DNA of 40,791 bases from Candidatus Dormiibacter spiritus (GTDB lineage: Bacteria > Chloroflexota > Dormibacteria > Dormibacterales > Dormibacteraceae), in contig QHBT01000026.1 of the NCBI GenBank assembly GCA_003244185.1, positions 1 to 40,791 of the forward strand, given 5' to 3'. Of this stretch, positions 1 through 7,705 are shown piece after piece; positions within the stretch are counted from its first letter, which is position 1, and every line of letters begins with the position of its first letter. The notes under the pieces were generated by a model. It had not been told where the DNA came from, made no database searches, and saw only the letters and a list, made by a program, of their open reading frames with translations. Position numbers and translations under genes: made by a program.

Positions 1-48
1 CTACAGATCTTGTGAGCCGTTCAAACTAGTAGTCGCGATCGGTGCTGC

Positions 49-309
49 TCAGCCCTCCTGCAGCCGACCCAGCGCCGAGTAGAGCAACATCGCGGTGTAG
101 TCGGGCGGCATCCCGTCAGAGACCGAGTCGAGCGCTTCATGCAGATACTTGGTGAGCTGGCTGTCGCGCACCAAGTCGGGGCTCTCCAGAGCGTCCCGAA
201 TCGGCTCGGCCAGCTCCGAAGGCGTCAGCTCCTCCTCACCCGGCCCGTCTGCAGCCGTGTTGGCGAGACGAATTGCTTCGCGGATGAACTTTGCCCCCGC
301 TTGGCTCAA
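49..309 (-). CDS. Small acidic hypothetical protein, 86 aa
   Basis: I do not recognise a family. The product is acidic and predicted mostly helical, with no membrane segment, signal peptide or cysteines. The TTG start is preceded by GGAG at about 10 nt, which supports translation. It lies 37 bp downstream of khpB on the same strand and is probably the last gene of the rpmH-rnpA-yidD-yidC-khpB run. The 48 bp between its stop and the left window edge show no gene. The function is unknown; position alone links it to the origin-proximal RNA and membrane-biogenesis cluster. Confidence 0.55.
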   Translation of the reverse strand: MSQAGAKFIREAIRLANTAADGPGEEELTPSELAEPIRDALESPDLVRDSQLTKYLHEALDSVSDGMPPDYTAMLLYSALGRLQEG

Positions 310-347
310 GGCATCACATCTCCGCGCGTTCGACCGCGCTGGGGATG

Positions 348-1070
348 CTAGTCAGCTTTCGCGGCGGGGGTCACCACCACGCGCCGATCCGGTTCGGCGC
401 CAGTGCTGACGGTGGTCACCTCAGGGTCGTCGTCCAGGGCCAGGTGGATGGCTCGACGCTCAAACGGCTGCATCGCATCCAGAGTGATGGGATCCCCGGT
501 CACCTTGACCTGTCGAGCCGCCCGGTAGGCGATCTCGCGCACAGTGTGTTCTCGGCGCTGGCGATACCGCTCCACGTCAACCACCACTCGCTGGTCCTCC
601 GCCAAGCGCCGGCTCGTGATCAGATTAGTGATCGTCTGGAGAGCACGCAGCGTCTCGCCGCGCCAGCCGATCAAGACTCCCAGGTCCCGCCCGCTGATAT
701 CCACCACTATCGCTTCAGGACCCCTGCGCGCTGTCACCTGACAGCGGATACCCATGCGCGTCAGCAGCTCAGCGACCATGTCTCGGGCGATCTCGGTATC
801 GGCGTCCCTTGCTTCGGCGGTAGACGCGACGACAGCGGATTCGGTTGAAACACCCACGACCGCGGCCCCTCCGGAGGCCGCCGCTACCGCCTCGGTGCCA
901 GCGGTGGAGGCCGCAGACCTGGCCGCGAGCACCACGACCTCAACCACAGTCTCGGTGTCACTCTCGCTCACCACCTTGACGTCGACGTTGCGGCGGCTCT
1001 CGCCCAGCTGGATCAGCGCAGCATCGACCGCGTCCTCAAGAGTCGGTCCCCTTCCTTCGGCAGTTTTCAT
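348..1070 (-). CDS. khpB: RNA-binding protein KhpB/Jag (Jag_N, KH and R3H domains)
   Basis: KhpB (Jag/EloR) is a cytoplasmic RNA-binding protein linked to cell elongation and division in Gram-positive bacteria. Residues 1-50 form a Jag_N domain. An alanine- and valine-rich linker of about 45 residues follows. A KH domain contains GWRGETLRALQTITN, and a C-terminal R3H domain contains RYRQRREHTVREIAYRAA. The 240-aa length is normal for the family. The ATG overlaps the yidC stop by 4 bp (ATGA), giving translational coupling and the conserved yidC-khpB order beside the origin. The call is firm from domain order and synteny; the particular RNA targets cannot be seen. Confidence 0.93.
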   Translation of the reverse strand: MKTAEGRGPTLEDAVDAALIQLGESRRNVDVKVVSESDTETVVEVVVLAARSAASTAGTEAVAAASGGAAVVGVSTESAVVASTAEARDADTEIARDMVAELLTRMGIRCQVTARRGPEAIVVDISGRDLGVLIGWRGETLRALQTITNLITSRRLAEDQRVVVDVERYRQRREHTVREIAYRAARQVKVTGDPITLDAMQPFERRAIHLALDDDPEVTTVSTGAEPDRRVVVTPAAKAD

Positions 1071-2062
1071 GTCTTCGGCTTCCTTGCTGATGTTGATTTA
1101 GGGGCTATGGCTTTGGCGCCGTTGGCTTTCGACGCTGCCGGCTTGGCGGCGGCGCCACCCTTGAGCGGCTGGGTTTTCGCCGGCAGGCGGGGCGCTGTGC
1201 CGTTCGAAGCGCTGCCCTCGTTTCGTCGCCGGAGCTGGGAACCGCCGGGCGCAGGCGCCGGCCGACGAAGCAGGCCGCCCCAACCATTGACGAGGTACTG
1301 CTGGCCGATCGAGAACAGGTTCGAGACAGTCCAGTAGAGCCCCAGGCCGGCGGGGGTCACGATCGCGAAGTAGCCGATCATCAGAGGCATCAGCACCTGC
1401 ATCTGGCGCGTCATCTGCTGCTGCTGCTTCTCCTGGTCGCTCGCCGCCGGGTTGACCGGCTGCTGCATCATGCGCGACTGCACGAAGGTGGTTGCGGCAG
1501 CGAGGAGCGGGATCACAAGGTAGGCGAGCGCGGGGATCGGCACGCCGTGCAACAGCGGGTTCTGCTGCGGGGTCAGATTCAGGTGAGGGATGAAAAGGAA
1601 GTGGTCGGCGAACGTGTTGGAGCGGGCGTTGCCGTAGAAAACGAAGTAGAGCGCGCTGAGAATCGGTAGCTGCAGCAGTGACGGCAGACAGCCCAGCATG
1701 GGCGTCAGAGGATTGACACCATGCTCTTTCTGCAGCTCCAGGATCGCCTGCTGCTGCTTCATCCTGTCGCCCTTGAACTTCTTCCGCACCTCCGCCATCT
1801 GCGGCGCCAGCTTGCGCTGCTGATCCTGCGATCGCTTGGAGGAGAGCAGCTGGAGCTGAAGGAGCGGCGAGAGCAAGGTCTTGATGACGATGGTGAGGGC
1901 GATGATCGCCAAGCCGTAGGCGCCGATGGCGGACAGTAGCGGCACCCCCGCCAGCGCGTGGTAGATGAAGGCCAGGGCGGCGTCCAGAGTCCTGCCGAAA
2001 ACGGCCCACCACGCTGTGTGGATCGGCAGGAAGACGTCGAAAACCTTGCGCAGTTCGTTTAT
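1067..2062 (-). CDS. yidC: Membrane protein insertase YidC/Oxa1, apparently ATA-initiated
   Basis: YidC inserts and folds membrane proteins, alone or with Sec. The conserved core is present: AIGAYGLAIIALTIVIKTLL, a charged cytoplasmic hairpin, NPLTPMLGCLPSLLQLPILS and a C-terminal YWTVSNLFSIGQQY segment, followed by a basic Ala/Pro/Lys-rich tail. The first canonical start is a GTG at 1945, but it would delete the N-terminal membrane region. The open frame continues upstream, encoding FLPIHTAWWAVFGRTLDAL, a typical YidC N-terminus, and has no ATG, GTG or TTG before the TAA of yidD. The best-placed initiator is ATA at 2062, 9 nt after a GGAG, giving 331 aa. The alternative CTG at 2053 lies too far from the GGAG. 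No large periplasmic domain is present, as in monoderm YidC. Confidence 0.9.
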   Translation of the reverse strand: MNELRKVFDVFLPIHTAWWAVFGRTLDAALAFIYHALAGVPLLSAIGAYGLAIIALTIVIKTLLSPLLQLQLLSSKRSQDQQRKLAPQMAEVRKKFKGDRMKQQQAILELQKEHGVNPLTPMLGCLPSLLQLPILSALYFVFYGNARSNTFADHFLFIPHLNLTPQQNPLLHGVPIPALAYLVIPLLAAATTFVQSRMMQQPVNPAASDQEKQQQQMTRQMQVLMPLMIGYFAIVTPAGLGLYWTVSNLFSIGQQYLVNGWGGLLRRPAPAPGGSQLRRRNEGSASNGTAPRLPAKTQPLKGGAAAKPAASKANGAKAIAPKSTSARKPKT

Positions 2063-2080
2063 GGGAGGAGTCTCCTGAGC

Positions 2081-2287
2081 TTAGACCGGGTCATAGCCGC
2101 CCTTGCTGAAGGGATGGCAGCGGCTGATCCGCCGAATGCCCATCCAGGCGCCCTTGAACCACCCGTACCGGTCGATGGCCTCATAAGTGTACTGGGAGCA
2201 GCTGGGGGTGAATCGGCAAGTACTTCCCAGCAGCGGCGAGAGCGCCGCCTGGTAGAAGGTGATCAGGCGAAGGCTCAGGTACTTCAT
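2081..2287 (-). CDS. yidD: Membrane protein insertion efficiency factor YidD
   Basis: YidD is a small membrane-associated protein encoded between rnpA and yidC that assists membrane insertion. The family signature is complete: [20 protein letters not shown], then [28 protein letters not shown] and GGYDPV. I chose the ATG at 2287 (68 aa) because GAGG lies 6 nt upstream. An in-frame TTG at 2299 would add four residues and overlap the rnpA stop. The cysteine positions and final YDPV match the family. Its TAA is 18 bp before the proposed ATA start of yidC. Confidence 0.95.
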   Translation of the reverse strand: MKYLSLRLITFYQAALSPLLGSTCRFTPSCSQYTYEAIDRYGWFKGAWMGIRRISRCHPFSKGGYDPV

Positions 2288-2295
2288 GAGGAGCC

Positions 2296-2712
2296 TCAAG
2301 TGCTGGGCGCGACTGGCGCCGAGCCGAGAGCTGCAGTACTTCTGGGGCCGGCTGCTTCCGCCAGCAGCCGGCGCCGCAGCCGGGCGACATCGTCTGTCAG
2401 CTGTGTGAACTGCAGCGTCTCCGCGCTGGGGCGGGCAATCAGGACCACGTCCAGAGCTATTCCCAAGCGCTGAGCTGGCGAACCACCAGCCGAAGGCTGG
2501 AGCAGCTCCAGCCGCACGGCCTCACGGAGACGACGGCGGACCCGATTGCGCCTGACTGCGCTCTTCAGGCTTCGGCTCACGGCAATGCCGACTCGACCTT
2601 CGCTCGCAGTGGGTTGGGCGAAAGCCAGGAAGGCTCGACAGGTGAGCAAGCGCGGCCGGCTCAGTACACGCTGGAACTCCCGCTGTTGAAGCAGCCGACG
2701 GCGCTTTTTCAC
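2296..2712 (-). CDS. rnpA: Ribonuclease P protein component
   Basis: This is the protein subunit of RNase P, which binds the catalytic RNA and the 5' leader of precursor tRNAs. An N-terminal basic stretch ([16 protein letters not shown]) precedes the central RNR-type motif [19 protein letters not shown], which lies in the conserved RNA-binding helix. The C-terminal part from about residue 85 is less conserved and carries an Ala/Pro-rich tail, making the protein slightly longer (138 aa) than the usual 110-125. The start is GTG. It sits 48 bp downstream of rpmH, the standard rpmH-rnpA order. Confidence 0.92.
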   Translation of the reverse strand: MKKRRRLLQQREFQRVLSRPRLLTCRAFLAFAQPTASEGRVGIAVSRSLKSAVRRNRVRRRLREAVRLELLQPSAGGSPAQRLGIALDVVLIARPSAETLQFTQLTDDVARLRRRLLAEAAGPRSTAALGSAPVAPST

Positions 2713-2760
2713 GACGCGAGGAGGTTGAGGACGCTCACGGCCGCAGCCTGGCGGTCAATC

Positions 2761-2898
2761 TCAGGCAGAAGCGAGCTGAGCGCGGCCCTTGCGGCGGCGA
2801 TTCATGACGATGCGGCGACCCGCCCGGGTGGCCATGCGGGAGCGGAAGCCATGCGTGCGCAGCCGGTAGCGCTTCTTGGGTTGAAATGTTCGCTTGAT
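2761..2898 (-). CDS. rpmH: 50S ribosomal protein L34, apparently ATC-initiated
   Basis: L34 is a very basic 45-aa protein of the large ribosomal subunit. The reading frame gives [20 protein letters not shown], then [20 protein letters not shown] and LASA, the full family consensus. The codon at the invariant initiator position, immediately before KRTFQP, is ATC at 2896-2898. Two codons upstream is an in-frame TAA, so no ATG, GTG, TTG or CTG can serve, and the next methionine is at residue 22. An AGAGG stretch lies about 10-11 nt upstream of the ATC as a plausible ribosome binding site. The gene call is certain from synteny and sequence. The start codon is the odd point: either genuine AUC initiation or a base error. 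Confidence 0.93.
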   Translation of the reverse strand: MKRTFQPKKRYRLRTHGFRSRMATRAGRRIVMNRRRKGRAQLASA

Positions 2899-2955
2899 CT
2901 CTTATCAGTCCTCTTGAGGTGCCGCTGGTCAGGAGCGAGCCCGACAGAACGCACA

Positions 2956-2961
2956 AGTATA
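2956..2961 (-). promoter_or_regulatory. Candidate -10 element (TATACT) for rpmH-rnpA
   Basis: On the minus strand the sequence reads TATACT about 58 bp before the rpmH start, implying a leader of roughly 50 nt. No convincing TTGACA-like -35 element lies 16-18 bp further upstream. It is the only good -10 match between rpmH and dnaA on this strand. Confidence 0.45.
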
Positions 2962-3474
2962 GGCGATCGCAAGCCTCCCGGCCAGCTCTGCGCTGAGGTC
3001 CGGGACAAGTGGGCAGCGGGGCTATCAGTAGTTCACCTTGCGGCCGGTATTGCGGATCCTTGCCGGCTTTGTTAACCTGAGCCAACCAACGGAGGAGCGG
3101 CCCGTGAGGCCTTGATCCAGCAGTTACCCAGCACCACTTCTCAGCACACTCCTAGCTCTAAGGCGGCCTTTCTCGGAAGGACCAGGGCGATTCCGGACCT
3201 CCGGTTCGAGCCGCTCGTGAGAGTTTTCCACAATCTAGACACAGGAGAATAGAACGTTTGGGCAGCACTCCCAAGGCTGATTCCCGAGCGGCCAAAAACC
3301 CGCCCGGATCAGGAATCACCGCAGGGAGTGGAACCCAACCAAAGTTCTCCACAGGATCTTCACCAGACCGCTCGGGTTGTCCCCCAATTCGTAGGGGTTT
3401 TACCCAGAGCATTCGCCTCTTGAGCTCCGGCGCCCAGCCATCACAGAGAAGCGTGCGGCCGAGCGCCGCCCGAG

Positions 3475-3483
3475 TTATCCACA
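3475..3483 (+). promoter_or_regulatory. Consensus DnaA box TTATCCACA
   Basis: This is a perfect 9-bp match to the consensus DnaA box, 47 bp upstream of the dnaA start codon. At that distance it could serve both origin function and autoregulation of dnaA. Related single-mismatch boxes lie at 3224-3232 and 3345-3353. Confidence 0.8.
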
Positions 3484-3529
3484 ACCGAACAGGCGCCGGA
3501 GCGCCTTCCCCCAAGGAGTCCTGCCCCCA

Positions 3530-4882
3530 GTGAACGAAGAGCAAATCTGGTCGGTGGTGCAGGACGACCTGCGCTTCCAGATCCCCAAGTCAACCTACGA
3601 GACCTGGGTCAGGAACACGGTGCTTCTCTCCTCGGCCGACAGCATCTTCCAGATTGGTGTGCCCAGCCGGCTACACAAGAGCTGGCTGGAGGACAGGTTC
3701 GCCGGCATGATCCGGGAGACGCTGCAGGAAGTGGTCGGCTCTGAGGTCCAACTGGACTTCGTCGTCAGCAGGAACGGGCACGCCCTCCAAGCGGCGCCCG
3801 AACCAACTTACTTTCCGCCGCCGGTCAGCCAGGAGCAGCCCGCCACGGCCACCACTGCTCTCAGCGCCAAGTTCAGGTTCGCCACCTTCGTGGTCGGCAA
3901 CAACTCGCGCTTCGCCCACGCCGCTGCCCAGGCTGTTGCCGAAGCGCCAGGTCTCAGCTACAACCCTCTCTTCCTCTACGGCGGCGTGGGGCTGGGCAAG
4001 ACCCACCTGATGCACGCGATAGGTCACCAGGTTCAGGCCAGATGGCCGCAAAAGCGGGTCGTCTACCTGACCTCAGAGCACTTCATGAACGAGATGATCA
4101 CGTCAATCCAGGCCAACCTGATGGAAGAGTTCCGCACTCGCTACCGGACGGTTGATGTGCTGCTCATCGACGATATCCAGTTCCTGGCCGGCAACAAGGC
4201 GACCACCAAAGAGGAGTTCTTCCACACCTTCAACGCTCTCCACGAGATCGGCAAGCAGGTGGTGATCTCCTCCGACCGAGCGCCGAAGGACATTCCGACG
4301 CTGGAAGACCGGCTCCGCTCACGCTTTGAGCAAGGCTTGATGGCCGATATCCAGCCGCCCGACTTCGAAACCCGGGTCGCAATTCTGAGAGCCAAGGTCG
4401 GTGACAACGACAAGCTGCTGTCAGAGGAGGTGCTGACCTTCATCGCCCACAAGGTGCAGAAGAACATCAGGGAGCTGGAGGGAGCGCTTACCCGGCTGCT
4501 CGCCTACTCGGCGATCCACCAGAAGCGGATCGGCGAGGCTGAGGCGGCCGAACTGCTGGCTGACATCATCCCGGCCGGGCTGCGACGGCCCCTGAGCATC
4601 GACCGCATCCAGCACGTCGTGGCGGGCTACTACGAGCTGTCGGTGGAGGACATGAAAGGCAAGCGCCGCGACAAGCACATAGTGCTGCCCCGCCAGGTGG
4701 CCATGTACCTCGTGCGGGAGGAGACGCCCTCCTCGCTGCCTCAAATCGGCCAGGCTTTCGGCGGCCGTGATCACACGACAGCCCTGCACTCGATCGACAA
4801 GATAGCCAACGAGATCAAGGAAGACGCCCGCCTCCGCTACGACGTCCAGGCGATCCGGGATCGGCTGGACGATCACCGATGA
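3530..4882 (+). CDS. dnaA: Chromosomal replication initiator DnaA
   Basis: DnaA is the AAA+ ATPase that binds oriC and opens it for replication. Domain I spans about residues 1-80. A short variable domain II lies at about 81-110. Domain III follows with NPLFLYGGVGLGKTHL (Walker A 151-158), LIDDIQFLAG (Walker B aspartates 214-215) and the sensor region LEDRLRSRFEQGL. Domain IV carries the DNA-binding signature GGRDHTTALHSIDK at 411-424. At 450 aa it is complete and close to the usual length. It starts with GTG; AAGGAG lies about 11 nt upstream, slightly far but acceptable. Confidence 0.98.
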   Translation: MNEEQIWSVVQDDLRFQIPKSTYETWVRNTVLLSSADSIFQIGVPSRLHKSWLEDRFAGMIRETLQEVVGSEVQLDFVVSRNGHALQAAPEPTYFPPPVSQEQPATATTALSAKFRFATFVVGNNSRFAHAAAQAVAEAPGLSYNPLFLYGGVGLGKTHLMHAIGHQVQARWPQKRVVYLTSEHFMNEMITSIQANLMEEFRTRYRTVDVLLIDDIQFLAGNKATTKEEFFHTFNALHEIGKQVVISSDRAPKDIPTLEDRLRSRFEQGLMADIQPPDFETRVAILRAKVGDNDKLLSEEVLTFIAHKVQKNIRELEGALTRLLAYSAIHQKRIGEAEAAELLADIIPAGLRRPLSIDRIQHVVAGYYELSVEDMKGKRRDKHIVLPRQVAMYLVREETPSSLPQIGQAFGGRDHTTALHSIDKIANEIKEDARLRYDVQAIRDRLDDHR

Positions 4883-5182
4883 GAGAACCAGTTACCTGTA
4901 ACAGCCAAACAGACCGCACCGGCCGCTACAGGCAACGAGGCTTTGCACAGCCCGCTGTGCAGTCGGTGGGGAGCAACCGGGGAAGCGCCTTGCCGGCTCC
5001 AGCCGTACCCAATCGAGACCCAGGCCGGGCAGGGTTGAGCCCCGCTTTCACTATGCTTTTTCCCCGTCTCCGCCGAACTGGGGCTGAACTGTTAGCGCAC
5101 AGTCTGCACAGCTCCTACGGCTCTGTACGGCGAAGCTATTACCTAACAGAGACAGTTAAGTCATGGGGATAAGGAGCCTGCC
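4883..5182. other. dnaA-dnaN intergenic region with an inverted repeat and a possible DnaA box
   Basis: I support no gene in these 300 bp. An inverted repeat at 4944-4961 has 7-bp arms (TGCACAG and CTGTGCA) around a 4-nt loop, and could act as a dnaA terminator or protein site. TGGGGATAA at 5164-5172 is the reverse complement of TTATCCCCA, a DnaA-box variant, and overlaps the dnaN ribosome-binding region. The 97-codon open frame across this region has atypical composition and no homology I recognise, so I leave it out. Confidence 0.5.
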
Positions 5183-6307
5183 TTGAGACTCACGTGCCAA
5201 CCAGCCACCCTCAGCCAAGCGCTGCAAACAGTGTCGCGGGCCATCTCGACCAGAACCACCCTGCCCATCCTGAACAATGTGCTGCTGGAAACGACCTCCT
5301 CCGGCCTGGCGCTGACGGGGACTAATCTGGAGATCGGGATCAAAAAGCTCGTCGAGGCGGAGATCAGCGACGAGGGCAGCACAACCGTTCCCGCCCGGCT
5401 CCTGACCGATTTCGTCGGCACGCTGCCCCAGCAGCAGCTGGAGCTCTCACTCGACGTCGCCAGCCAGACGCTGTCGCTGCGCTGCGGCCGCTTCGACACC
5501 CACATCAAGTGCATCGAGGCCGATGAGTTCCCGCCGACACCTCGCTCAGATGAAGGCGACACCATCAAACTGCCCCTGGCTGAGCTGTTGGCAGGGATCG
5601 AGCAGACCCAGATGGCAGCCTCCACCGACGAGGCTCGCCCGGTGCTCACCGGCGAGCTGTTGCAGATCGAAGGCGGCCGGCTCACGATAGTGGCCACTGA
5701 CGGCCATCGCCTGGCCGAGCGGAGGTTGCAGGTCACGAGCGGTGATGGTTTGGAGGCAAGGTTGATAGTCCCCGCCAGGGCCCTCGGCGAACTGCCTCGG
5801 GCGTTTCGCGGCGACTCCGGCGAGGCTCAGATCACCGTGTCCCAAGCCCGCAACCAGATCTTTTTCCGAACCGGCTCGGCGGGATCCTCGGAGGTCACCT
5901 CCCGGCTTATCGACGGCACCTATCCCAACTACGCGCAGGTGATACCCAACAAGAGCTCGACAGTGGTCAGGGTGGACACCGGCGAGCTGAATCAGACAGT
6001 GCGGGCGGTGTCTCTATTCGCTCGCGACTCGGCCAACGTCCTCCGGATCAAGGCGCAGGCCGACGGCCTCGCGCTCTCGGCCACAACCAACGAGGTGGGT
6101 GACAGCCGGGCGGATCTCACCGCTGAAGTCGAGGGCAACGAGATCCAGATCGCATTCAACGCCCGCTACGTTCTCGATGCGCTGGCCGCGGTAACCGCTG
6201 AGCAGGTGGAGCTTCGCTTCGATGGCCCTTTGAGCCCGGGCCTGATCCGGATCCCCGACCACGACGACTACCTGTACGTGATCATGCCTGTCCGGGTGGC
6301 GATGTAA
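5183..6307 (+). CDS. dnaN: DNA polymerase III beta subunit (sliding clamp)
   Basis: This is the ring-forming processivity clamp for DNA polymerase III, which also tethers repair factors. The 374-aa length fits three clamp domains. Recognisable segments include the N-terminal SRAISTRTTLPILNNVLLE, the central VLTGELLQIEGGRLTIVATD-type motif with GHRLAERR, and the C-terminal YVIMPVRVAM, which matches the family's conserved MP-hydrophobic ending. The start is TTG, six nt after a clear AAGGAG. recF begins 24 bp after the stop, so dnaN and recF are probably co-transcribed. Confidence 0.97.
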   Translation: MRLTCQPATLSQALQTVSRAISTRTTLPILNNVLLETTSSGLALTGTNLEIGIKKLVEAEISDEGSTTVPARLLTDFVGTLPQQQLELSLDVASQTLSLRCGRFDTHIKCIEADEFPPTPRSDEGDTIKLPLAELLAGIEQTQMAASTDEARPVLTGELLQIEGGRLTIVATDGHRLAERRLQVTSGDGLEARLIVPARALGELPRAFRGDSGEAQITVSQARNQIFFRTGSAGSSEVTSRLIDGTYPNYAQVIPNKSSTVVRVDTGELNQTVRAVSLFARDSANVLRIKAQADGLALSATTNEVGDSRADLTAEVEGNEIQIAFNARYVLDALAAVTAEQVELRFDGPLSPGLIRIPDHDDYLYVIMPVRVAM

Positions 6308-6330
6308 GGGCACAGGTTTCTTTCCGGCCC

Positions 6331-7416
6331 GTGCTCCTGAAGCATCTGGAACTTCGCAATTACCGCAATTACGCGCGCATGGAGTTGGACCCCGGTCCGG
6401 GCCTCAACCTCTTCCTGGGCGCAAACGGCCAGGGCAAGACCAACCTGCTGGAAGCCGTCGCCCTGCTCGCTCTCAGCGCCTCGCCTCGCGCCGGGCGTGA
6501 CGCTGAGCTGATCGGGGAGCTGGCGAGCGAAGCCCGGGTTCAGGCCCAGGTTGAGAGCGGCGGCCGGCTGCTGGAGATCCGGATCGACTTCGTGCTGGAG
6601 GGCAACCGGACCCGGCGTCGGATCCAAGTCGACGGCCAGCCTCGCCGCGCCCTCGACCTGCCCGGCATCTTCCGGGTCACGCTTTTCTGGCCCGACGACC
6701 TGGATCTGATCAAGGCAGGCCCTGAGCATCGACGGCGACTGCTGAACCAGCTGCTGGTCCAGGTGCGGCCGGGCTACGCACGAACGTTGGCCCGGTACGC
6801 CAGGACTTTGGAGCAGCGGAACCGGCTGCTCAAACAGATTGCGCTCGGCGAGCAGCCGGAGGAAGCGCTGGACGTGTGGGACCTCCAGCTGGTGGCGCTG
6901 GGCGAGGAGTTGCGCACCGCGCGGGCGGAGGCGGTGGCGAGCCTGGCGCCGCTGGCCTCCGCGGCCCACTCGGCCATCTCTGGCGGGGAACTTCTGGAGA
7001 TCAGCTATGCCGGAACCGAGCAGGGACTGGCCCAGGCTCTGGCGGTGGCGCGGCGCGAAGACCTTCGGCGCGGGGTCAGCACAGTGGGACCCCATCGCGA
7101 CGACGTTCTCGTCGTCTTGGAGGGCCGAGAGGCGCGGGCCTATGCCTCTCAAGGACAGCAGCGAAGCGCCGTCGTGAGTGTCAAGCTGGCAGAGGCTCAG
7201 GTGATAGCTGAGCTGACCGGCGAGGCCCCTGTGCTTCTCCTTGACGACGTGCTTTCCGAGCTCGACGCCGAGCGCCGGCGCGAGCTGCTTCGTCGGCTGC
7301 TCGAGCCGGGCCAGGTGATAGTCACCTCGGTCGAGGCTGAGCCGTTTCCGCCGGCGATGGTGGCCCTGGCCCGGGTGCTCTGCATCGACAGGGGCCGGCT
7401 GCTTCACTGTGCATAA
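6331..7416 (+). CDS. recF: DNA replication and repair protein RecF
   Basis: RecF is an SMC-like ATPase that helps load RecA at single-strand gaps. Walker A is GANGQGKT at residues 30-37. The ABC signature region is YASQGQQRSAVVSVKLAEA near residue 272, and Walker B is PVLLLDDVLSELD near residue 304. The N-terminal LKHLELRNYRNY is typical. The length of 361 aa is normal. It starts with GTG. The last 8 bp overlap the next gene, indicating coupling. Confidence 0.96.
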   Translation: MLLKHLELRNYRNYARMELDPGPGLNLFLGANGQGKTNLLEAVALLALSASPRAGRDAELIGELASEARVQAQVESGGRLLEIRIDFVLEGNRTRRRIQVDGQPRRALDLPGIFRVTLFWPDDLDLIKAGPEHRRRLLNQLLVQVRPGYARTLARYARTLEQRNRLLKQIALGEQPEEALDVWDLQLVALGEELRTARAEAVASLAPLASAAHSAISGGELLEISYAGTEQGLAQALAVARREDLRRGVSTVGPHRDDVLVVLEGREARAYASQGQQRSAVVSVKLAEAQVIAELTGEAPVLLLDDVLSELDAERRRELLRRLLEPGQVIVTSVEAEPFPPAMVALARVLCIDRGRLLHCA

Positions 7417-7705
7417 GGTGGGGAACGTCCTTGCCGGGCTTGTGGCAAAGCAGGGGAGTCAGAGCCCCCTGGTGGAGGCGCGCCTGCGGCTGACTTTCAA
7501 ACAGGTGGTGGGCGACGTACTCGCGGATGCCTGCGATTCGATCGAGGTTGAGCGTGGCGTCGTCTCCGTCACCACAGCCAACCCGGCACTCGCCCATCAG
7601 CTGCGTCTCGACTCGATCGAGTTGATGCGCAGGTTGAACGCGGAATCGCGGCTGCCTCAGCGGGTGCGAGAGATCAAGGTGAGGGTGGGCCGGCCGCCGC
7701 GATGA
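7409..7705 (+). CDS. DUF721 (DciA-like) family protein
   Basis: This 98-aa protein matches the DUF721 domain usually found directly after recF. In other bacteria this domain occurs in DciA, the loader or partner of replicative helicase DnaB. Visible features are an N-terminal helix (VGNVLAGLVAKQG), the core WxxVVG-like FKQVVGDVLADA and the strand GVVSVTTANPALAHQLRL. It starts at GTG inside the end of recF and overlaps the next gene by 4 bp (ATGA). Family membership is fairly sure from position and core motif; a role in helicase loading is inferred from DciA. Confidence 0.8.
   Translation: MHKVGNVLAGLVAKQGSQSPLVEARLRLTFKQVVGDVLADACDSIEVERGVVSVTTANPALAHQLRLDSIELMRRLNAESRLPQRVREIKVRVGRPPR

Larger units (their letters stand above)
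2899..3529. other. oriC: Candidate replication origin (oriC), rpmH-dnaA intergenic region
   Basis: This 631-bp stretch between divergent rpmH and dnaA contains no supported gene. It carries a perfect DnaA box TTATCCACA at 3475-3483 and two one-mismatch boxes, TTTTCCACA at 3224-3232 and TTCTCCACA at 3345-3353, all in the same orientation. Weaker matches lie near 3374 and 3398. I do not see a pronounced AT-rich unwinding element. The strand switch of flanking genes (minus to the left, plus to the right) fits bidirectional replication starting here. Further boxes may lie between dnaA and dnaN, as in bipartite origins. Confidence 0.7.

Noticed and set aside
3190-3240. GGTTCGAGCC near 3202, like a tRNA T-loop
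   Set aside because: The flanking bases do not pair to make a T-stem and no anticodon or acceptor arm surrounds it.
4879-5172. 97-codon open frame between dnaA and dnaN
   Set aside because: No homology, atypical amino-acid composition, and it spans likely regulatory sequence before dnaN.
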